The notes under the pieces are model-generated. The model was given only the letters and a program-made list of their open reading frames with translations. It had not been told where the DNA came from and ran no database searches. A stretch of 64,000 bases of DNA from Macrostomum hystrix (lineage: Eukaryota > Platyhelminthes > Macrostomidae), in contig CATNEN010000038.1 in NCBI GenBank assembly GCA_950097015.1, positions 16,884,001-16,948,000 on the forward strand, written 5' to 3'. Made by a program: the position numbers and the translations under genes. Below are positions 37,501-49,500 of the stretch, one piece after another (within the stretch, counting starts at the first letter, position 1; the number at the start of each line of letters is the position of its first letter).

Positions 37501-40500
37501 ATTGAGTGTCATCTGTCACTTCTGTGTTCTCTACTGAGAGTCATCTGTCACTTCTGTGTTCTCTACTGAGAGTCATCTGTCACTTCTGTGTTCTCTACTG
37601 AGAGTCATCTGTCACTTCTGTGTTCTCTACTGAGTGTCATCTGTCACTTCTGTGTTCTCTATTGAGAGTCATCTGTCACTTCTGTGTTCTCTACTGAGAG
37701 TCATCTGTCACTTCTGTGTTCTCTATTGAGAGTCATCTGTCACTTCTGTGTTCTCTATTGAGAGTCATCTGTCACTTCTGTGTTCTCTACTGAGAGTCAT
37801 CTGTCACTTCTGTGTTCTCTATTGAGAGTCATCTGTCACTTCTGTGTTCTCTATTGAGAGTCATCTGTCACTTCTGTGTTCTCTATTGAGAGTCATCTGT
37901 CACTTCTGTGTTCTCTACTGAGAGTCATCTGTCACTTCTGTGTTCTCTACTGAGAGTCATCTGTCACTTCTGTGTTCTCTACTGAGAGTCATCTGTCACT
38001 TCTGTGTTCTCTACCGAGAGTCATCTGTCACTTCTGTGTTCTCTTTTGGGTGTCATCTGTCACTTCTGTGTTCTCTACTGAGAGTCATCTGTCACTTCTG
38101 TGTTCTCTATTGAGAGTCATCTGTCACTTCTGTGTTCTCTACTGAGAGTCATCTGTCACTTCTGTGTTCTCTATTGAGAGTCATCTGTCACTTCTGTGTT
38201 CTCTATTGAGAGTCATCTGTCACTTCTGTGTTCTCTATTGAGAGTCATCTGTCACTTCTGTGTTCTCTACTGAGAGTCATCTGTCACTTCTGTGTTCTCT
38301 ATTGAGAGTCATCTGTCACTTCTGTGTTCTCTATTGAGAGTCATCTGTCACTTCTGTGTTCTCTATTGAGAGTCATCTGTCACTTCTGTGTTCTCTACTG
38401 AGAGTCATCTGTCACTTCTGTGTTCTCTACTGAGAGTCATCTGTCACTTCTGTGTTCTCTACTGAGAGTCATCTGTCACTTCTGTGTTCTCTACCGAGAG
38501 TCATCTGTCACTTCTGTGTTCTCTTTTGGGTGTCATCTGTCACTTCTGTGTTCTCTACTGAGAGTCATCTGTCACTTCTGTGTTCTCTATTGAGAGTCAT
38601 CTGTCACTTCTGTGTTCTCTACTGAGAGTCATCTGTCACTTCTGTGTTCTCTATTGAGAGTCATCTGTCACTTCTGTGTTCTCTATTGAGAGTCATCTGT
38701 CACTTCTGTGTTCTCTACTGAGAGTCATCTGTCACTTCTGTGTTCTCTACTGAGAGTCATCTGTCACTTCTGTGTTCTCTACTGAGAGTCATCTGTCACT
38801 TCTGTGTTCTCTACCGAGAGTCATCTGTCACTTCTGTGTTCTCTACTGAGAGTCATCTGTCACTACTGTGTTCTCTACTGAGAGTCATATCTCAAGCTCT
38901 CAACTGTTCCCAGTTCGCACCGTGTTTCTCTCGTCCTCCTTCTTCATGTGTCCGGCTATATTCCTGACTCCCTCCAGCGCCAGCTCGATCTCGTTGATGA
39001 CGCCAGACGAGCCGGTCATTGCGGTCCGCCTGCTCCGCAGCCGCTGGCGCATGACCTCCTGGCCAAGGTCATCGTCTGCCTCGCCGGATGCTGCATCGCC
39101 GGATGCTGAGAAGTTGAACAGCCTCTCGCTGTCGTCTCCGCCAAAATTCGGAATCACCTTTGTGATCGGGTTTCAGTGTTGAATATTGCTTCGATGAGAG
39201 TCTGTGTTCTCTACTGAGAGAGAGTTCTCTACTGTCCTAACCAGGTCTAAGATTCGAACTCCCGACCTCTTTCGTTAAATTTTCCATTTAAATAAGCGAG
39301 GGGGTGAGTGGCAGAGCGTTTAACGAGTTTGCCTCTCGCCCAAGGTCCCTGAACTCAATTCCAAATTGTGCACTTTTCTCACCTCCTCCTTCCGTCGCTC
39401 AGTCTCCGGCTTCTTCATCAGCAGCAGCTTGGGCAGTGTACGCATGAACACCTGACGCACCCAGGGCGACATGACGTAGGTGTCAGGCGATCGCCAGTGT
39501 ACATTCAGCACAATGACCGTGGCCATGACCGACAGAGTGACTAGGATCATTGTGAACAGCAAGTACTTGAGGATCAGCGGCACCACCAGGGAGGTCGGCG
39601 GACAGATGTCGAAGATGAGCAGGAAGAACACGGTTAGTGACAGCAGGATGTTGATTGACAGGGACATCTTCTCGCCGGATTCTCCAGGCAGGTAAAACAC
39701 GAGGATAGTCAGGAAGCTGATTGCTAGGCAGGGGCAGATGAGGTTGATGCCATAGAACAGGGTCTTGCGGCGAATAATGAGGCAGAATGTGAGATCGAGG
39801 TACGGTTCCGGGCAGCACTTGTAGGTCTCGATATTTCTCTTTGCAGTCACCTCTGTGAATGCGAGGGCCAGGTGAGATACTTTCACTGTGCTGTCATCTC
39901 ACCCACTGTGTTATCATCCCACCCACTGTGTTATCATCTCACCCACTGTGTTATCATCTCACCCACTGTGCTATCATCTCACCCACTGTGTTATCATCTC
40001 ACCCACTGTGTTATCATCTCACCCACTGTGTTATCATCTCACCCACTGTGTTATCATCTCACCCACAGTGTTATCATCTCACCCACTGTGTTATCATCTC
40101 ACCCACTGTGTTATCATCTCACCCACAGTGTTATCATCTCACCCACTGTGTTATCATCTCACCCACTGTGTTATCATCTCACCCACAGTGTTATCATCTC
40201 ACCCACTGTGTTATCATCCCACCCACTGTGTTATCATCTCACCCACTGTGTTATCATCCCACCCACTGTGTTATCATCTCACACACTGTGTTATCATCTC
40301 ACCCACTGTGTTATCATCTCACCCACTGTGTTATCATTTCATTCGTATGTCATCCAATGAAATTTGCAGGGCCTAATGAAGGAAGCTGATGACAGCTTAT
40401 CGGTGATTTACTGGTCGAGTCATCTCCTGCTCTCAAAATAGCAACTAAGCGAGTGGCAAGCATTTCAACACTGAATTCTGGTTAAGCAGTAAATGTGCAG

Positions 40501-43500
40501 GTCATGCTTAGGAGGATTAACATTCGAGTCTGGTCCATGGCGTTCGATTCGTGATAATCCGAACAAGGAAGCTTTAGCAGTGAGCACTCTAGTTCTGAGC
40601 ACACTCCCTGAAAAAAACTGAGAGCCAGGTGTGTCAAGCCTAGATTGAGCTTGGGGCCGATATTTAGCCGGAGGGAAGAGAAGGCTAGAAAAAACGAATG
40701 TTATTATTTCAGTACTCGGACAACTTCATCAGGCCGCCCCAGCGAAGGCACGTTCGATAATCGACATCGATTCCTTAGGGGGCGGGTCAGTATTGATTGT
40801 CAATGTGCTGGAACCCTCACTGACTGCTGCTGCTGCGAGAAGCAGATTCGCTCTGTCCGCCTTAAATCTGCTCTTTTTCCTAGAAAGCCTGTTTACCCAT
40901 GGATTCTAAGTGCTTGAGCCATTGCTTGGGATTAGCTATAGTAAAGGTCTAGAAATATTTGAGACTTTAGATGTCCATCTTAGTGCTGTGAAGGAACAGA
41001 AAGGATTGCTAGTCTAGCCCGTAGGCTGACGAATAAAATGGATTGCTAGTCTAGCCCGTTAGTGAAGGAATGGAATGGATTGCTAGTCTAGCCCGTTAGT
41101 GAAGGAATGGAATGGATTGCTAGTCTAGCCCGTTAGTGAAGGAATGGAATGGATTGCTAGTCTAGCCCGTTAGTGAAGGAATGGAATTGATTGCTAGTCT
41201 AGCCCGTTAGTGAAGGAATGGAATGGATTGCTAGTCTAGCCCGTTAGTGAAGGAATGGAATGGATTGCTAGTCTAGCCCGTAGGTTAAAGAATAGAATGG
41301 ATTGCTAGTCTAGCCCGTAGGTTAAAGAATAGAATGGATTGCTAGTCTAGCCCGTTAGTGAAGGAATGGAATGGATTGCTAGTCTAGCCCGTGGGTTAAA
41401 GAATAGAATGGATTGCTAGTCTAGCCCGTAGGTTAAAGAATAGAATGGATTGCTAGTCTAGCCCGTTAGTGATGGAATGGAATGGATTGCTAGTCTAGCC
41501 CGTGGGTTAAAGAATAGAATGGATTGCTAGTCTAGCCCGTGGGTTAAAGAATAGAATGGATTGCTAGTCTAGCCCGTGGGTTAAAGAATAGGATGGATTG
41601 CTAGTCTAGCCCGTGGGTTAAAGAATAGAATGGATTGCTAGTCTAGCCCGTTAGTGAAGGAATAGAATGGATTGCTAGTCTAGCCCGTGGGTTAAAGAAT
41701 AGAATGGATTGCTAGTCTAGCCCGTAGGTTAAAGAATATAATGGATTGCTAGTCTAGCCTATAGATAAGCGTTGCAAAAGTAAATTTTAAAGACTAAACT
41801 AAAAGCAGTTGATAGACAAGCTATTCTCAAAGTTCAGTAGCAGAAAATCGTTCAAGCAAAAAGAGACGAAAATTTCTGAGAGCTGGCAAAGGCTTTGATC
41901 TCGATCGCTTCACTCGCCCGGATCTGATGAGTCAGTCTCAATATATCTGAGTTCCCGTGGCCCCCTGTCAGACCCAGTCCGAAAAAAAACACAGAAATCA
42001 ATCTGCAACGGCAGCAGCAGCGGAGACTTTTCAATTTAGCCAGGCAACAAGACCGACCGAGAGACAGAAGCTTGGGATAAAACTCCCGTCTTCCTATCTT
42101 AGTTCCTCTCTCTCTCTCTCTTGTTCCCTCATTCTTGTTTGCCGAATTCTCGCCTGCATGGATCCTCTTTCATCGACCACTTGTCTCCAGGGGTGGGTGT
42201 TGGGCAGGCGGCCTGTCGTGGACTCACCCAGGATGTCCCACTCGACATTGTCGACAAACTGGCTCAAATCGATCGCGTAGTCGATGTAGGCCCGACAGTC
42301 GTCGAAGCTCTGACGCCCGTTCCTGTCGGCTTCCTCCTTCTGTGCGACGTGGCGCAGGTCGATCAGGTAGCCATTGTGAGTCCAGGTGCCCAGTTTCAGG
42401 GTGCAGTTCTGAGTGTCGAACGGAAAGAATTCAACGTTGATTTCGCACTGGCTTTTGAAGATGATCGGCGGCCGCCACAGAATGGTGCCGTCGTTCAGCA
42501 CGTTGACTTTGTTGGCCGAGCTGCCGAGGTCCCAGTCACCGCCGGCGCTGAAAGTGTGACGTAGAACAATGGGATTTGGGATTGACTGAGAATAGAAAGA
42601 ATGGGATTTTGGATTGACTGAGAATAGAAAGAATGGGATTTGGGATTGACTGAGAATGGGAAGAATGGGATTTGGGATTCTCTGTGAATAGAAAGAATGG
42701 GATTTTGGATTGACTGAGAATAGAAAGAATGGGATTTTGGATTGACTGAGAATAGAAAGAATGGGATTTGGGATTGACTGAGAATGGGAAGAATGGGATT
42801 TGGGATTGACTGTGAATAGAAAGAATTGGATTTGGGATTGACTGAGAATGGGAAGAATGGGATTTTGTATTGACTGAGAATAGAAAGAATGGGATTTGGG
42901 ATTCTCTGTGAATAGAAAGAATGGGATTTGGGATTGACTGAGAATGGGAAGAATGGGATTTGGGATTCTCTGTGAATAGAAAGAATGGGATTTTGGATTG
43001 ACTGAGAATAGAAAGAATGGGATTTGGGATTCTCTGTGAATAAAAAGAATGGGATTTGGGATTGACTGAGAATAGAAAGAATGGGATTTGGGATTCTCTG
43101 TGAATAGAAAGAATGGGATTTTGGATTGACGGAGAATAGAAAGAATGGGATTTGGGATTCTCTGTGAATAGAAAGAATGGGATTTAGGATTGACGGTAAA
43201 TGGGAAGAATGGGATTTGAGATTGAGTGTGACGGGGAACAATGAGATCTTTCATTGAGTGTGACGGGGAACAATGGGATCTTTCATTGAGTGTGACGGGG
43301 AACAATGGGATCTTTGATTGAGTGTGACGGGGAACAATGGGATCTTTGATTGAGTGTGACGGGGAACAATGGGATCTTTGATTGAGTGTGACGGGGAACA
43401 ATGGGATCTTTGATTGAGTGTGACGGGGAACAATGGGATCTTTGATTGAGTGTGACGGGGAACAATGGGATCTTTGATTGAGTGTGACGGGGAACAATGG

Positions 43501-46500
43501 GATCTTTGATTGAGTGTGACGGGGAACAATGGGATCTTTGATTGAGTGTGACGGGGAACAATGGGATCTTTGATTGAGTGTGACGGGGAACAATGGGATC
43601 TTTGATTGAGTGTGACGGGGAACAATGGGATCTTTGATTGAGTGTGACGGGGAACAATGGGATCTTTGATTGAGTGTGACGGGGAACAATGGGATCTTTG
43701 ATTGAGTGTGACGGGGAACAATGGGATCTGTGATTGAGTGTGACGGGGGAACAGTGGGATCTTTGATTGAGTGTGACAGGGGAACAATGGGATCTTTCAT
43801 TGAATGTGACTGGGTAGTATTGGATCTGATAATATTCATATTTGCAGGAGGGCGCTGGCGCATTATTAGGAGACAGTGGGGAATTTCGGGCATTTCATCA
43901 GCCCACACCACAAGCAAACAGATACTAAATGCTGGCACACACCCACACACGTGTGAACATCTGCCCTGAATATTTCATCGTAAATCACTGTGCCTCAAGG
44001 GCGTAAATTTCACGACAAGCCATCAAGACTTCTCGCCGTGCACTCACTTATTGTAGAGCACGAGATCCGGTGTCCAGATATCCTCAGACGGAATGTGCAA
44101 CTCGGAAATATTGCCATAGTTGCTGTGATTCCAGACAAAGTTGGGGTCGTACCACTGCTGGGACACCCACATGTTCAGCGTGACAATCTGGTTCTTTTCG
44201 TCCTGCATGCGTCCAATAAAAATGAGATGAGATTAATAAATAAAGCGAAGACTGCGCGTTTTGCTTGTTTTGTCTTTTTCAACAAATTCCAAATCCCTAT
44301 CCTAATGTACCAAACAACTGCTTATCCTCCTGCTGATCTAGCTTTTTGAAGTTCGCTTTTTTGACCCTCGATGGATTTTGCTTTGAACCTGTTCAATAGT
44401 TAGGTTTTGAGATTTTGAGATGAATTTTAAACACTCCACTCATGCCGATAGTGTAGGCAGAGCTTGTGACGCAGCACTTAGTTTTATTAGGCTGCTGTCT
44501 ACTATATAAATACTGTGCCTTGCTTTGAATCCAGGAATAGAATCGATTGCTAGTCTAGCTTATGAATGAAGGAATAGAATGGATTGCTAGTCTAGCTTAT
44601 GAATGAAGGAATAGAATGGATTGCTAGTCTAGCTTATGAAGGAAGGAATAGAATGGATTGCTAGTCTAGCTTATAAATGAAGGAATAGAATGGATTGCTA
44701 GTCTAGCTTATGAATGAAGGAATAGAATGGATTGCTAGTCTAGCTTGTGAATGAGGGAATAGAATGGATTGCTAGTCTAGCTTATGAATGAAGGAATAGA
44801 ATGGATTGCTAGTCTAGCTTGTGAATGAGGGAATAGAATGGATTGCTAGTCTAGCTTATGAATGAAGGAATAGAATGGATTGCTAGTCTAGCTTATGAAT
44901 GAAGGAATAGAATGGATTGCTAGTCTAGCTTATGAATGAAGGAATAGAATGGATTGCTAGTCTAGCTTATGAATGAAGGAATAGAATGGATTGCTAGTCT
45001 AGCTTGTGAATGAAGGAATAGAATGGATTGCTAGTCTAGCTTATGAATGAAGGAATAGAATGGATTGCTAGTCTAGCTTATGAATGAGGGAATAGAATGG
45101 ATTGCTAGTCTAGCTTATGAATGAAGGAATAGAATGGATTGCTAGTCTAGCTTGTGAATGAGGGAATAGAATGGATTGCTAGTCTAGCTTATGAATGAAG
45201 GAATAGAATGGATTGCTAGTCTAGCTTATGAATGAAGGAATAGAATGGATTGCTAGTCTAGCTTATAAATGAAGGAATAGAATGGATTGCTAGTCTAGCT
45301 TATGAATGAAGGAATAGAATGGATTGCTAGTCTAGCTTATGAATGAAGGAATAGAATGGATTGCTAGTCTAGCTTATGAATGAAGGAATAGAATGGATTG
45401 CTAGTCTAGCTTATGAATGAGGGAATAGAATGGATTGCTAGTCTAGCTTGTGAATGAAGGAATAGAATGGATTGCTAGTCTAGCTTGTGAATGAAGGAAT
45501 AGAATGGATTGCTAGTCTAGCTTATGAATGAGGGAATAGAATGGATTGCTAGTCTAGCTTGTGAATGAAGGAATAGAATGGATTGCTAGTCTAGCTTGTG
45601 AATGAAGGAATAGAATGGATTGCTAGTCTAGCTTGTGAATGAAGGAATAGAATGGATTGCTAGTCTAGCTTGTGAATGAAGGAATAGAATGGATTGCTAG
45701 TCTAGCTTATGAATGAGGGAATAGAATGGATTGCTAGTCTAGCTTATGAATGAAGGAATAGAATGGATTGCTAGTCTAGCTTGTGAATGAAGGAATAGAA
45801 TGGATTGCTAGTCTAGCTTATGAATGAAGGAATAGAATGGATTGCTAGTCTAGCTTATGAATGAAGGAATAGAATGGATTGCTAGTCTAGCTTATGAATG
45901 AGGGAATAGAATGGATTGCTAGTCTAGCTTGTGAATGAAGGAATAGAATGGATTGCTAGTCTAGCTTATGAATGAAGGAATAGAATGGATTGCTAGTCTA
46001 GCTTATGAATGAAGGAATAGAATGGATTGCTAGTCTAGCTTATGAATGAAGGAATAGAATGGATTGCTAGTCTAGCTTATGAATGAAGGAATAGAATGGA
46101 TTGCTAGTCTAGCTTATGAATGAGGGAATAGAATGGATTGCTAGTCTAGCTTATGAATGAAGGAATAGAATGGATTGCTAGTCTAGCTTATAAATGAAGG
46201 AATAGAATGGATTGCTAGTCTAGCTTATGAATGAAGGAATAGAATGGATTGCTAGTCTAGCTTATGAATGAAGGAATAGAATGGATTGCTAGTCTAGCTT
46301 ATGAATGAAGGAATAGAATGGATTGCTAGTCTAGCTTATGAATGAAGGAATAGAATGGATTGCTAGTCTAGCTTAATGAATGAAGGAATAGAATGGATTG
46401 CTAGTCTAGCTTATGAATGAAGGAATAGAATGGATTGCTAGTCTAGCTTATGAATGAGGGAATAGAATGGATTGCTAGTCTAGCTTGTGAATGAAGGAAT

Positions 46501-49500
46501 AGAATGGATTGCTAATCTAGCTTGTGAATGAAGGAATAGAATGGATTGCTAGTCTAGCTTATGAATGAAGGAATAGAATGAATTGCTAGTCTAGCTTATG
46601 AATGAAGGAATAGAATGGATTGCTAGTCTAGCTTATGAATGAAGGAATAGAATGGATTGTTAGTCTAGTTTGTGAATGAAGGAATAGAATGGATTGCTAG
46701 TCTAGCTTATGAATGAAGAAATAGAATGGATTGCTAGTCTAGCTTATGAATGAAGGAATAGAATGGATTGCTAGTCTAGCTTATGAATGAAGGAATAGAA
46801 TGGATTGCTAGTCTAGCTTAATGAATGAAGGAATAGAATGGATTGCTAGTCTAGCTTATGAATGAAGGAATAGAATGGATTGCTAGTCTAGCTTAATGAA
46901 TGAAGGAATAGAATGGATTGCTAGTCTAGCTTATGAATGAAGGAATAGAATGGATTGCTAGTCTAGCTTATGAATGAAGGAATAGAATGGATTGCTAATC
47001 TAGCTTATGAATGAAGGAATAGAATGAATTGCTAGTCTAGCTTATGAATGAAGGAATAGAATGAATTGCTAGTCTAGCTTATGAATGAAGGAATAGAATG
47101 GATTGCTAGTCTAGCTTATGAATGAAGGAATAGAATGGATTGCTAGTCTAGCTTATGAATGAAGGAATAGAATGGATTGCTAGTCTAGCTTGTGAATGAA
47201 GGAATAGAATGGATTGCTAATCTAGCTTATGAATGAAGGAATAGAATGGATTGCTAGTCTAGCTTATGAATGAAGGAATAGAATGGATTGCTAGTCTAGC
47301 TTGTGAATGAAGGAATAGAATGGATTGCTAGTCTAGCTTATGAATGAAGGAATAGAATGGATTGCTAGTCTAGCTTATGAATGAAGGAATAGAATGGATT
47401 GCTAGTCTAGCTTATGAATGAAGGAATAGAATGGATTGCTAGTCTAGCTTATGAATGAAGAAATAGAATGGATTGCTAGTCTAGCTTAATGAATGAAGGA
47501 ATAGAATGGATTGCTAGTCTAGCTTAATGAATGAAGGAATAGAATGGATTGCTAGTCTAGCTTATGAATGAAGGAATAGAATGGATTGCTAGTCTAGCTT
47601 ATGAATGAAGGAATAGAATGGATTGCTAATCTAGCTTATGAATGAAGGAATAGAATGAATTGCTAGTCTAGCTTATGAATGAAGGAATAGAATGAATTGC
47701 TAGTCTAGCTTATGAATGAAGGAATAGAATGGATTGCTAGTCTAGCTTATGAATGAAGGAATAGAATGGATTGCTAGTCTAGCTTATGAATGAAGGAATA
47801 GAATGGATTGCTAGTCTAGCTTATGAATGAAGGAATAGAATGGATTGCTAGTCTAGCTAGTTTTGCACTGAGCCACAGATCAGTGCAAAAGTGCATAGTG
47901 TCGCTAACCACATCCAGTATCTGGGTGAGGCTGAGGTTCATGTACAGTAGTACAGGCTGGCTGTAGTTGGTGACGGGTCGCACGGAAGCCCGGTAGTTAG
48001 TTCGGTTCATCAGATCCTTGAACAGCTTCTTGGCACCCTCGATGGCTGACACACCTATGGAGGACAGTGAGGTTGGGTGTATAGCCGCGAGTTTACTAAT
48101 GACCCAGTTAAAAATGAATCGGTTGCAGAATGCGAATTGGCTAGGTTTATCGCCCGATCGGCATCAGCAGGACTGCACGGATTCGGATCCATGGACATTT
48201 TTTGCCCTTCAGGTTTCTTTGCGCCATAATTCAGTTACCTAGACAGTGCGCCCTCTCAGTTCCAGCTTATTTTTTAAAGGGCTTCTTTTTCTTCTGCAAC
48301 ATGCTGTTTTCTGTTGGCTCTGACCTTTTTTGCTGTTCAATTGAAGGAATCGGTTCCTTTGGGTCTAAGGAAGGGATTTCAAAAGAGACGGGACGGCTTA
48401 GTCTCTGGGGGTACTGATATTCATCCCCGGAAAATTGGACTGACAGCTTTGCTCGGTAACTGACACTGCAGCAACTGCTAAAGCAGACGCGACCAACCCG
48501 CAATGAATATTTTACATTGATTAGCAACTTTTGCATGTAAGGCTGTTGCTTTGGAATTGTGGGCACTCTAAAATACATTTTAGAGATATTTGGTTATCTT
48601 TTGCTAACTGACGCCAATTTACCGATTGAGCAAAGTCGCTTATGCGAAAAATGCTTGAACATTGTCGAAAGATATTGTTGCATTCAACATACGCTGACCC
48701 GTGAGCTCATGAAAGCTATGTACACAGACAGAAGAATGGGATCTTTGATTGAGTTTGAACGGGAAGAATGGGATCTTTGATTGAGTTTGAACGGGAAGAA
48801 TGGGATCTTTGATTGAGTGTGAATGGGAGGAATGGGATCTTTGATTGAGTTTGAACGGGAAGAATGGGGATCTTTAATTGAGTTTGAACGGGAAGAATGG
48901 GATCTTTGATTAAGTTTGAACGGGAAGAATGGGGATCTTTGATTGAGTTTGAACGGGAAGAATGGGATCTTTGATTGAGTTTGAACGGGAAGAATGGGAT
49001 CTTTGATTGAGTTTGAACGGGAAGAATGGGATCTTTGATTGAGTGTGACTGGGAAGAATGGGATCTTTGATTGAGTTTGAACGGGAAGAATGGGATCTTT
49101 GATTGAGTGTGAATGGGAAGAATGGGATCCTTGATTAAGTTTGAACGGGAAGAATGGGATCTTTGATTGAGTGTGAATGGGAAGAATGGGATCTTTGATT
49201 GAGTGTGAATGGGAAGAATGGGATCTTTGATTGAGTGTGACTGGGAAGAATGGGATCTTTGATTGAGTTTGAACGGGAAGAATGGGGATCTTTGATTGAG
49301 TTTGAACGGGAAGAATGGGATCTTTGATTGAGTGTGACTGGGAAGAATGGGATCTTTGATTGAGTGTGACCGGGAACAATGGGATCTTTGATTAAGCTTG
49401 AACGGGAAGAATGGGATCTTTGATTGAGTGTGAATGGGAAGAATGGGATCTTTGATTGAGTGTGAATGGGAAGAATGGGATCTTTGATTGAGTGTGACTG

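Noticed and set aside
39859-40389. Plus-strand frames of [12 protein letters not shown] repeats
   Set aside because: 20-bp array inside a receptor intron; three frames are open together.
42094-43950. 618-codon minus-strand frame
   Set aside because: Reads through the intron 3 arrays into receptor exon 4; only the part 42228-42547 is real coding sequence.
34903-44530. Possible CRISPR arrays, since 32-37-bp repeats are regular
   Set aside because: Units are directly contiguous with no unique spacers and lie in animal introns; these are minisatellites.
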